64,000 nucleotides of DNA from Cycas panzhihuaensis (lineage: Eukaryota > Cycadophyta). This document shows positions 26,547 through 36,529 of the stretch, piece after piece; position 1 is the stretch's first letter; each line of letters opens with the position of its first letter. The stretch spans positions 153,023,741 to 153,087,740 of the forward strand of contig CM041465.1 in the NCBI GenBank assembly GCA_023213395.1, in the 5' to 3' direction. The position numbers were made by a program, and so were the translations under genes. The notes under the pieces were generated by a model that worked only from the letters and a program-made list of their open reading frames with translations, did not search any database and was not told the origin of the DNA.

Positions 26547-27435
26547 CTGGACAAGGTCATCAAGGTAGGAGCAGAGTGTACTCCTGACGAAGTGAGGGAA
26601 TACTCTCTCCTGTTCCAGGAATTCCGCAATGTATTCGCATGGGACTACTCGGACATGAAGGGCATTAACCCCTCCATCGTCACGCATAACCTTATGACCT
26701 TTCCTGACGCTTGCCTAGTGCGTCAGAAGCAGTGTCCCCTTCACCTGAAGCTTTCAGCTGCCATTAAGATGGAGGTTGAAAATCTTCTGGACGCGGGACT
26801 CGTTTCTTCCATCGATTACCCTAAGTGGGTATCGAATATCATTCCCGTTACTAAGAAGAATGGGACCATTCATATTTGTGTCAATTTTCGCGACATAAAC
26901 AACGCTTGTCCTATTTGGACAACTTTCCTCTTCCCTTCATTGATCAAATAATCGATCGTATGACTAGATTCGAAGTTATGTCCTTGATGGATGGCTTCTC
27001 CTTTATAACCGATTGATTTCTCACGAAGACCCATATAAGACGGCCTTCACTACATCATGGGGTACTTTTGCCTACAAGGCAATGCCCTTTGGTCTTAAGA
27101 ATGTAGGGGCTACATATCAAAGAGCCATGTATTTTATCTTTCACGACCTCATCAACAATACGTTGGAGGTCTTCATGGATGATATGATGGGTCTTTCTCG
27201 TACCAGAGCCCATCATCCCTCCGACTTGCGTGCCATCTTCACAAGATGCCGCGAGTATCACGTTAGTCTAAACCTGCTGAAATGCGTGTTTGCCGTCACC
27301 TTAGGCAAACTCTTGGGTTTCCTTGTGTCCTAGCAAGGAATCCAAATCGATCCAGAAAAAGTCAAGGCAATCCTTGACATGCCGCCGCCTAGGACCCAAC
27401 GATAAATTAAGTCGTTTCTAGGCAGGCTTGGTTTT
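26547..27435 (+). pseudogene. pol: Reverse transcriptase of GyC
   Basis: Finger and palm motifs in order: FRNVFAWDYSDMKGI, PLHLKLSAAIKMEVENLLDAGLV, IDYPKWVSNIIPVTKKNGT, FRDINNAC, WGTFAYKAMPFGLKNVGATYQ and the catalytic box FMDD at 27172-27183. A frameshift near 26930 and a short deletion near 27005 (in the GYNQIQI motif seen in GyB) break the frame; a stop lies at 27331-27333. It would synthesise cDNA from the element RNA. Confidence 0.92.
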
Positions 27436-27960
27436 CTGAGGCGTTTCTTGGCAAATTTCGCCATAAACGCCAAGCCTCTTATGAACCTATTGAAGAAAGG
27501 AGCCCCTTTTGTTTGGTCGGACAAGACCCAAAAGGCCTTCGTAGGACTCAAGGAAGCTCTCGTTTCTGCCCCTACACTGGTGCCTCCTCGCTTTGATAGG
27601 CCCTTCATCCTATACACCTCGACAACCGACGAATCCCTGGGCGCAATGCTCACATAGGAGGATGATTCGGGAACTGAGGGGGCTATTTATTTCATCAGTC
27701 GTACTCTCATTGCCACTGAATTAAACTATCCCCCTGCCGAAAAGGAATGCGTCTCCTTAGTCCATGCGACCATGAAGTTTAGGCATTACTTGCTCGGCAA
27801 TACAACCAAGGTGATCGTTTAATCCGATCCCTTGCGTTACTTTCTTACTCGTTCAGATTTGATAGGTAGGGTGGGTTGTTGGGCCGTCCTGCTTCAAGAA
27901 TTTGACTTGCAAGTCATTAATAGGAAGTTGAAGAAGGGAATAATAGTAGCAGAGCAATTA
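27436..27960 (+). pseudogene. pol: gypsy RNase H domain of GyC pol
   Basis: Starts after the LNRLLKKG-like connection (MNLLKKGAPFVWSDKTQKAFVGLKEAL). The first catalytic region reads FILYTSTTDESLGAML: the Asp of the usual TDAS motif is Ser. The Glu of ECVSLVHAT and the later SDPLRYFL Asp are retained. Stops lie at 27655-27657 and near 27820. Loss of the first Asp is shared with GyB, suggesting that the domain was already inactive or structural in the active ancestor. Confidence 0.75.
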
Positions 27961-29316
27961 GCTGATGCTGCCATTCCCAACGCAAGCGGCGTTCCTGTTG
28001 ACGACTCTTTCCCGGACGAGTCTATCATGACCATCCACGATGCTTCTCCTCACCCACTCGCCGACAGCGAGTGGTATGGTGACATTGTGCGATATCTGAC
28101 TCAGCAAGAATATCGCCCTGAAGTCAGTAACAAGGTTAGGTCATGTATCCGTGCCACTACTAGGCAACACTTCCTCGTGGATGAAGTGTTGTACAAGAGA
28201 TCCTTTGATGGGATCCTGCTTCGCTGCGTCGCTCCTGATGAAGTGGACCAAATACTCCACGAATGCCACCATGGCATTTGTGGGGGCCACTTTGGAGGCC
28301 AATCCATGGCCCAAAGGATCCTCTGCATGGGTTATTACTGGCCGTCCTTGTTCAAGGATGCCCACGCTTGTGCCCTTAGATGTCGGTGATGTCAGGAGCA
28401 TGCCAATGTCTCTCACATACCTTCTGAGGCATTGCACCCTATCGTGTCTTCGTGGCGCTTTTCTCAATGGGGCTTAGACCTCATTAGGGCTATATCACCG
28501 CCATCTTCTGCATAACATAAATATATCCTAACCGCTACCGAATACTTTACTAAATGGGTAGAGGCAATCCCCCTGTCCACTACCCCTGGCAAAATGATAG
28601 CCACCTTCATCTACCAGCATATTATCTGTCGCTTCAAGATTTTAAATGTCCTAATTACAGATAATGCAACTTCCTTCTGTAATAAGGAAATGGACGAATT
28701 ATGCAAGAAATTCAAGATCTCGCATAAGACATCATCCCCTTATTACCCCTAAGCAAACGGGCAAGTTGAATCTTTCAACAAAACGCTTGTCGATATTTTC
28801 AAGAAAACCGTTGCCCAGTCTCAAAGAGACTGGCATATCCAACTCCCTTCCGCCCTATGGGCTTATCGCACTTCCATCTGCACGGCTACCGGAATGACCC
28901 CATTCTTGTTAGTCCACGGAACCGAGGTGATACTCCCATTGGAAGTGGAGATCCCCTCTCTTCGGGTTTCCCTTCGAGGCCTCATTGAGGAGGAGTCTAT
29001 TTGCCAGGCTCGCCTCCTAGACCTCAACGCCCTGGATAAGAGGCGTTTAACAGCTTATCAAGCGAACCTCACTTCGAAAGCCCGCTTGCAAAGGACACAT
29101 GACAAATGTCTTTGTGCTCGTCCTTTGTGTCCCGGGGACCATGTCCTCAAATTGGAGTACCTTTATGATCGCTTGGCCAAATTCGGGCCCAAATAGGTAG
29201 GCCCCTTCGTCATTCTCGAAAGCCTCGATAATGGCGCATACAGGATCGCCACCTTAGATGGCTTAAAATTTGAGAAAGCGGTCAACGGAAAATTCCTTAA
29301 GAAGTTTTATGCGTGA
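27961..29316 (+). pseudogene. pol: Integrase of GyC
   Basis: Zinc-binding region HECHHGICGGHFGG...CALRCR-CQEHAN near 28250-28400, then the DDE core: Asp in QWGLDLI (28470s), Asp in LITDNATSF (28650s) and Glu in NGQVESFNKTL (28760s). The C-terminal domain runs through GDHVLKLEYLYDRLAKF and VILESLDNGAYRIATLDGL to KAVNGKFLKKFYA with TGA at 29314-29316. Stops at 28387, 28751 and 29194 correspond to Arg, Gln and Trp codons in relatives. It would join cDNA ends to host DNA with a 5-bp duplication, as seen for GyC itself. Confidence 0.9.
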
Positions 29317-29861
29317 TCTTTCTGCTCTTTTCTCCGCCATGCTCTGAAATGAGCCTAAACTACCATTTTAAATTATTCCCATTCCTCCCAACCACGGGTA
29401 GAATGGCAATTTAAGATAGATTTTCGCTTTATCTTCTGGTTCCTCCCACGGAACCCGCGTTCCCGTGTCCTCTCGGGAGCCTTTATCCTCCTATTTAGGC
29501 ATTCCCCGACTAGGACGACGCTGTGGAGTATCGTCACTCCCTTCTCCTGCCTGTTATTTCCTTTGCATATTCTGCTATGCTCCCCCATGGATGTGCATGC
29601 CGCTCTATTTCTAACCTCACACCTCTCGATCACCTCTGCTTATGGTGAACGTGTGCTCCTGTTAGACATATAGCCATACATGGAAGGAAATACATGTATT
29701 TTTACAACCAAATTTTTACTACAAAAAACTTACAACAAAACATATTTACATATTTACATTTACAACATACAAAATTATTCATTTACAAAAGTAAACCATA
29801 CATGCTATCTCTATCATACATGATACACACCATTTCATATCAAAATGGGGTTCCAATTACC

Positions 29862-29913
<52 letters not shown>

Positions 29914-30039
29914 AAAATGTCATGGTACATCATGCGTGTAGGAAGCCAGGATCCTTGTAGGGGGGGTACAATCATGTGAGCCTACATATGACCCCCTGGA
30001 GGCCCGCGCTTTCCCGTCAAAACCATATGTACATCTCAT
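29317..30039. other. GyC spacer between convergent pol and PMD
   Basis: Non-coding stretch with sequence shared by GyB and GyD in the same place. It includes the motif CTGAAATGAGCCTAAACTACC just after pol, and a pure (TA)n tract at 29865-29911. Likely contains the 3' ends of both transcripts. No gene seen. Confidence 0.65.
29865..29911. repeat. (TA)n microsatellite in GyC
   Basis: About 47 bp of uninterrupted TA. GyD has a short TATATATATATATG patch at the same position (about 58884) and GyB a TATATATGTATAT patch (about 11022), so the repeat arose by local expansion. Confidence 0.95.
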
Positions 30040-32002
30040 CTACTGCTGTCCTGATCCTGGGGTGCCATCCCTCAGTCTGTGTGATCCCTCTCCCGGGGAC
30101 CACATCCCTTTGAGGCTCCTCCTGGGCCTCCGCGAGCTGCCCGCCTCACTCCCCTCGTCCCGAGGCCATCTTAGGGTCGTAGTCGCTGTGTGTGTATGGG
30201 TCCAGCTCCTGCTCGACCTCGAGACCATCTGCGCTACTAGCTGATCGTATCGAGTCTGGAGACGATCCCTCTCTCCCTGGAGTCCCTCCTCCATAGTCCT
30301 GAACTTCTCCTCTGTCGCCTTAAGGCGCTCCTCTAGTACTGCTAGGCAGATGTTGTTCCTCGCATCTCCTCCTAGTCCGCTCCGAGCCTCTAAGGCCTGG
30401 ACTCGTCCGCGCAGCTCATCCCGCTTGCCCCTGGCTGCATCGAGCTCTCGCTACAGCTATCCTTGAAATGCCATGTGCTCCTGGGTCTCTGCAGCCCAGA
30501 TGTCTCTCATACTCGCCAGTGGGGCGAATGCCTGCATGTGGGCTCCTGCTGATCTGGGTGCATCCTCCACCTAGATGGGTGCTTGCCCCTCTGCGTAGAC
30601 CTGAGGGAACATCTCCCTCACCGTGGCCTCCACCAGTCTCCGGGCCTCTCCTACTCCTGTCAATGCAACATGCTGTGTGTTAGTGTATATCCTCACTACA
30701 TACCATAATAAAGTGAAATCAACTATCTATCTAGATGTCAAACGAGTAAGGAAACGGTTAGGTCTCACCTGCCACGGCTACCGGCTCCTCTGCTCGGGCG
30801 ACATCCTCGTCTCCTAGCCCTCTGCCAACTGTGGGTACCTTGTCCTTAGGTACATCCTTTGCCTCTACCTCGCCCCTATCAGGGACTGGCTCGACCCTCG
30901 CCTCTCTAGATCTCCTCACGATCCGTAGTCTGCGACCCCTGGTCTCGAGCACCCTGCTCGCCTCGACAGCTCCTGATGGGTCTGCCCCTCCTCCGATAGT
31001 CTCGGCTGGTCTTGCTGCTCCCTCTGTCGACTGTGATGGACCTGCCTCTCCTGTAGGTCGTGATGGGCCAACCCCATCTCCCCCATCATCACCGTCATCG
31101 TCGCTATCGTCGTTGTTGTCGTCATCGTCATCATCATCGATGGGCGCTCCTGCTCCGCCCTCTCCATCGTCACTCTCCTAGCTCACTACTCTGTAGGGCT
31201 CTACTATATAGTCTGTTAGAGTGAGGAGGTCAAGTGATATTGCATCGACTAACCGACGGACATGGGCCTGATCCTCTGTCCCTCAGAGCCTCGTCTGCCA
31301 CCTGTGGACCATCAGGGCCCACTCTACTATAGGGAATGCCCCCCCTGCTGGTGCCACTACCGCAAAATGATCAAAAAACTCGCACTGCAATAGTGTGCTG
31401 TAAGAAAACCCTCCTCTACCAGATCTCTGGATGGTGTCTAGCTGGGCGACGAGGTTCGCCACAACTAGAGTAGCCCAATCCATCCTCTCGTCAGCCTCAC
31501 ACCGGCGCGCTACGTCCACCCAACCTCCGGGGATCTCCCTGTAGTTCTGTTTCTAGGAAATCCGGAACAGAATGCATAGTAGTATCAACTTCCTCGCCTG
31601 AGGAATCCTAGACATGAGCATAGTCTGGAGGGGAGCTCCCCTCCACTCCCACCTGTCAGTCCCTGTGAGAAACTAGGCCGCCTCCCTATGTGCTGCCTCA
31701 GTGCTAGGCAGCGCTCCTAGCCTCACTGGCCTCCCTATCACTGGAACTCCCAGGATCCACCTGATATCTCCTGGGGTGATCATGACATCGCCTATCTGAG
31801 GCAAGTGAAATACATACCTCCTCCTGTCCCAGTGCGACACGATGTCAACCAGAAGCCTCTAGTCTGATGCTAACTAGGAGGTCTTGAGGGCCTTGTATAG
31901 GCCACACCTCTTCAGAGTCGCCTTGTCCTCTTGGGACGCCATCTCCAAGTAGCTTAGTATCAGCATGCCGACGTTCTCATAGTTATCCACCGCGATAACT
32001 AC
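30040..32002 (-). pseudogene. Plant-mobile-domain/coiled-coil gene of GyC (antisense)
   Basis: Exon 1 runs 32002 to 30769 and exon 2 30656 to 30040; the 112-bp intron begins GTGAGACC and ends GACAG. Exon 1 carries the PMD core (VSHWDRRRYVFHLPQIGDV, DIRWILGV), WVDVARRCEADERMDWATL, GFSYSTLLQCEFFDHF and MVHRWQTRL, then an acidic Asp-rich stretch. Exon 2 carries FPQVYAEGQ, a predicted coiled coil (RDELRGRVQALEA, MEEGLQGERDRLQTRYDQL) and the basic tail RRPRRSLKGMWSPGEGS. Several stops interrupt it. PMD proteins are nuclear and related to the host MAIN/MAIL1 family. It is preceded by a splice acceptor (TTGCAG) and a TATA box at 35146-35138, now pushed away by a solo LTR. Confidence 0.72.
30657..30768 (-). 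other. Intron of the GyC PMD gene
   Basis: Minus-strand GTGAGACC donor after CAG, and acceptor GACAG before GAGTAGGAG. Length 112 nt; GyD has 111 nt in the same place (58024-58134) with the same GTGAGAC donor. The reading frame of conserved protein stops on one side and resumes on the other in both elements. Confidence 0.65.
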
Positions 32003-32094
32003 CTGCAATCATCAAAAGTTAGTCAAGGTCAGCCCCCTAGCAGTCAACTAGGCTCCTAGCTCTCTTTTTGATTTTTCTTTCTGTTTTTGGGGGC

Positions 32095-34570
32095 TGAAAC
32101 GCTCGCTACGGTGCAGTGATCCTACATCTAGCAAAAAGATATAAGAATGCACTATGCTAACTAAGTTAGGCAGCGAGGACCTCACCTCACAGAGTGTCCA
32201 TGCGCCGGAGCATAGATTCGGGACTGCAAGGTGCCTGGTTGCTTCCAGGTAGCCATGCAAAACAAGGCCTTCCTACCCTTCAGATGGCTGGGAAGGAGAG
32301 GGAATGACTTGCGCATTGTGTCTTCTCAAGGCAATGAGAAGGCAACAAAGGGAAGGGCAACTAACTAATGTGTAGGCAAATGCAAGAAAGGGGCGCAATA
32401 GAGGCAACTCAGATGCGACACGAGCAAACTATCTATGCTATATAAAGCAAGAAATAATGCAAAAAGATGAATGCGCTTTCCTTTTTTCCTTTATGTTCTT
32501 TTACAATTTCCTATCTACTCAAGCAGATGCATGAAAGGTAACAATGTAAAAGGGGATACACAGGAAGCAAGGGGAATACCTGGATCTAGCACATGAATGG
32601 AGGTGTGGCTCGTATCTCTAAGTCCCACTCCTTCCTTCTCCGTTTGCCGTGCATGCAATGCCGATCGGCGGTAGTTACCGGAAGCGATGGAAGAGGGGTT
32701 CACTTACCTCCCCTTAAGCATGCAAAACCAAATAAAGCGAAAAGAAACGAAAATCTTGAAACCAAAGAAAGAAATGCACTACGTGGGGAACTAACCTGCA
32801 ATGGGCTCATCCCACGTATCACTCCGCTAATGCGCGATCCTACAAATGGGTAAGAAGGACACCTTCCTCTCGAAAGAGAGGCCACAAGATATATCAAGAA
32901 ATATATATATATAAACTAAAATCAAATGAAGCTAAGATCTAAGCTAAGCATCGGAATATAACAAAGTGAAATAGCAACATACAAGAAACACTCTCACTAC
33001 CAGGTACCACGAAAACACCTGAAAGGGAAAGGAGTATAGCCTCGGGATGGCTAACTCACCCACGGGAGACTTCCATGGAACTCGGGAAGGAAAACTAGTT
33101 GGCAGTGAGGTAGTGATGGGTTGTCTATGCCAATTGGAACGCCCTAACGAAACCCCTTAAACTCCCTTAGCCTATTCCCTAAGAAAGCACAGATGGCAAA
33201 GGGAAAGAGGACAAGGGATGGAACCCTTGGGGAGAAGGACAGCAATGGGGGACGGAACCCCACCTACCTCCCTCAAATACTCGTATATACTCCTTTACAC
33301 CGGCTAACTAAGGAAAGAGTGAAAGAGATAGCTTAAGGAAAATGGAGGGGCTCCAAAGAAACAACGGGAATGTACCCTTAATCTAGAGCAACACTATGAG
33401 GAGAACTATAGCTAACTAGGATCACATTCATTGAGAAGCAAAAGAAATAGAAAAAAAAGTGATTGCAAGTAAAAAGCAAGAAGTACCTTGTATGGAGAAG
33501 ATCAAGCATGCACTTTGCTATTAGAAATAGCAGCAATAAACAATACATAGGGACTGATCATAAGTGGTTCTTGCAAGAGTGTGGATGAAGGAAACTCCTT
33601 GCAAGTTTGGAGCCTTGGAAGTTGGCTCTTAAAGCAGCTTTTGGGTGAAGAAGTCACTTGGATCCTTGAGCACCTACAAAGAAGAATGGAGCTTGTTATG
33701 GAGAGCTATAGGGGGCAGCAATGGCCCTGCAAGTCCAGTTGATGGCAGTCCTCTCCTCCTTTGTCCAGTTGCTGTGAATGTAGTTTTCCTTTTCTGTGTG
33801 TTTTTTTGTGTGAAAGTTAGAAATTCTCCTTAGAAGTTTGAAAAATAGCCAAAAGATCTGAAAAATGAGGAGCAAAATCCCCTTTATCCCCTGTTCACAG
33901 CAGGTGAATGTTGGGGATATCAGGGTGACTCGAATCAATCAATTCCATGCGGCAGTTCTGCGAAAAAATAGAAACTGTTGCATGGCTATACTTTTTTTTT
34001 AAATTTCAAGCGATCGTCTGCGGCAAACTTCTGCGATCTGAACAAATGCTGCGGTACCACTAAGTTCTGTTGATGTCGGTGGAAGTAAACAAAACAGAAA
34101 AATAAGCAGAAACATCAAGTTTTGGAGAAAAAATCAAGGCTAAACATTAGTTAGAGCAGCTGGGGGAATGCCCAGGCAATGGGCAAGTACCCAAAACAAT
34201 GCAAAGAGTCCTAACTAAGGATTAAATCAGGCTTAGGAATGACTGCAACATAAGCAACATGTTATAACGAGAGCAAATAGGACTGACGGAAACATCTAGG
34301 GAGACTGTGGAGTCAACGTGGGTGGTTGTGTGCCATACGGGGTGTAGCATTCGCTGAGGAATGCCCCCGCTGTGAGTCGTCATAGGCTGATGGTGTGCCG
34401 TAAGTATATGCATTATGAGCAAGTAGAAAAGCAATGTGTGCAGGCAGGCATATGTCAAGCATCCTACTCTAAATAACCTTAATCAAGCATGGGCAAGAAA
34501 AGTAACAAAATATACCTGAACAAACTTGCGTCGATGCATCTCGAGTCTATTCCCAAGATGGTAGGAAAGC
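32095..34570 (-). repeat. Solo LTR of the GyC family, inserted in GyC
   Basis: Inverted copy of the GyC LTRs: 32095 begins TGAAACG, the reverse complement of the LTR end CGTTTCA, and 34520-34570 gives the reverse complement of the LTR start region (GACTCGAGATGCATCGACG). No internal sequence accompanies it. It separates the PMD leader from its first main exon. The outer few bases at 34570 are diverged and I could not find a clear target duplication. Confidence 0.85.
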
Positions 34571-34670
34571 GAAATTTGGCCCTTTTTGTAGTTTAAATTG
34601 CGTCTTGCTCAAATTTAGCGGTCAGCTAAATTTGGAGCGAATCATGGCGATCGCTCCCCTGCAGTGATCC

Positions 34671-34706
34671 CGTGGCCAAGATCGCGGTGCCGCGATCTTG
34701 GCCACG
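34671..34706. repeat. 17-bp perfect hairpin in the GyC PMD leader
   Basis: Arms 34671-34687 and 34690-34706, perfect complement, 2-nt loop. The arm begins CGTGGCCAAGATCGCGG. GyD has a hairpin in the same place with a different but equally self-complementary arm (56585-56620). A second hairpin, CAAATTTAGC / GCTAAATTTG at 34610-34634, lies next to it. Confidence 0.9.
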
Positions 34707-35137
34707 ATACGAATGGCAACCCCCCTAAAAAGGGGGATTTCAGCCCAGAAAATCCAAAATTTTTGTGGTGGACCCTCGTGGGGCCCACCGGGACAGAGGC
34801 TTCCTAATGCCCAGGTCCCCACCTCTTTCCCAGTCCAATTCAAACTTCGAGAGGCATCCAATTGCCCATAAGGGGCGTAAAAAAGCATAAAAATCAATTA
34901 AAAAGCATTAAACTTTGAACTTTGAAATGGCAAGGGTTTCGTGAGATCCACTCACTGGATCTAGCCTGACTATCGCCATCTCATCTCTATGGTCGTAATG
35001 ACTCTAGCTATGCTCAGATCCAATGGTCGGATCGTCTCCTGCGTGCCTCCGAAGTCGGGTAGTGCTTCGCGTCGTAAGGGAAAGGCTCTAGTTTTGTATG
35101 AGAACCGGTGAAAATGAATCCGATTTTCATTTGTTTT

Positions 35138-35146
35138 CCTTATATA
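35138..35146 (-). promoter_or_regulatory. TATA box of the antisense PMD gene (GyC)
   Basis: On minus: GGCTATATAAGGAAAAC, followed by a leader with GAAAATCGG...TTCATTTTCACCGG. It matches the GyB and GyD boxes in sequence and position. The downstream exon is now displaced by the solo LTR. Confidence 0.65.
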
Positions 35147-35669
35147 GCCGGGGGCCCTCATGGACTCTTCTTCCATTTCTGGCTCCGCGATAGTCGTTGG
35201 GACCGTCTCATTCCCCTAGTAGCCTTTGCCTTCTGGCTCTGTCGCCCATTGTGCTCCATGGATGCCCTTTTTGCCTCCTCTTACAAGGGCATTTATGGTG
35301 CCTCATCGTCGCACTTTTGCCAGGGGCCTTCTGCATCGTTTTACGTGCTACTCCCGTGCATGCCTGAGTTTATACTCCTTTGGCTCATTTCACCACCCTG
35401 GACTTATTTTTGCAGCCCTTTCTCGCTCCTGGGGTCCCCAAAGGAAATGCTCCCCCGTCCGGGGTATGTTTGCTTCCCCAAAGCAACCTTTGGCGCTCCA
35501 GGGCGTCTTTTCTCCACCCACTCTCAGCCAGTGGCCAGATTGCTTGCTTTCGTTCTTGGGTAACCTTATTGTTAGGACATCCTACCCTTCTCGGCCACCT
35601 TCTTGCTCGCCATTTGAGTCTTTCTTTTACTTTCACTGTTATTTGTTTACCAGAGCTTAGTATTCAGAC

Positions 35670-36092
35670 ATGTCCCTTCTCGTTTTTACTGATGGTGGAA
35701 GTCGCGGTAACCTCGGACCTTCCGCCACTGCGTGGATTCTTCGCAGCTCCTCCGGACATGATTTCCTGCGTTCCAGAGTCTTCCTTCCTGAGGCTACCAA
35801 TAACGAAGCCGAGTACGCAGCCGTTATTGAAGCCCTTACCGATACTCTCCGTTTCCATCGCGGGTCCATCGTGTTATTTTATGATTCTCAGGTCGTGGTG
35901 TCCCATCTCACCCAGGTCTACTAGGTGTGATGCCCTCACCTAAGAACCCTCGCGTCTACTGCCACGTCTCTTCTAGCTTGTTTCTCGTCAGTGGATATTC
36001 AGCATATCCCTAGGCACCTCAACACTGAGGCTGACAGCCTCGTCCGCCTCATCCTTGAGCGTCGCCTCCCTCTTCTAGATGACTGCCCATGA
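35670..36092 (+). pseudogene. aRNH of GyC, one internal stop
   Basis: 423 nt, 140 residues. All four catalytic acidic residues of a type-1 RNase H are readable: Asp in FTDGGSRGN, Glu in NNEAEY, Asp in YDSQVVV and Asp in NTEADSL. Only the TAG at 35922-35924 (after HLTQVY) and a TAG in HIP-HLN interrupt it. It is separated from pol by the whole PMD gene, so it must be expressed from its own or a spliced transcript. In textbook Tat elements the extra RNase H is part of pol. Same length in GyB and GyD. Confidence 0.85.

Positions 36093-36529
<437 letters not shown>

Larger units (their letters stand above)
34571..35669. other. GyC divergent promoter region between PMD(-) and aRNH(+)
   Basis: Contains the PMD TATA box (minus), two hairpins (34610-34634 and 34671-34706), and on plus a leader to aRNH with overlapping open frames (35108-35563, 35226-35660). 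One of these reads MPFLPPLTRAFMVPH... and matches the minus frame 56038 downward in GyD over about 80 residues before the frames diverge. It could be a small conserved leader peptide, an exon or simply conserved untranslated DNA; I cannot decide. Confidence 0.5.

Noticed and set aside
30831-31181. 116-codon plus frame rich in Ser
   Set aside because: Reverse-strand shadow of the acidic Asp-rich part of the GyC PMD exon.
32095-34570. Reading this LTR as the 3' LTR of GyC or as the 5' LTR of a separate minus element
   Set aside because: It is inverted relative to GyC, and the true 3' LTR with matching ATTAC lies at 36530-39100; no minus-strand primer site or gag follows it.
35226-35943. Overlapping frames 35226-35660 and 35380-35943 as separate proteins
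   Set aside because: The second is a shifted frame of the leader and the aRNH gene; only the aRNH frame at 35670 has domain support.
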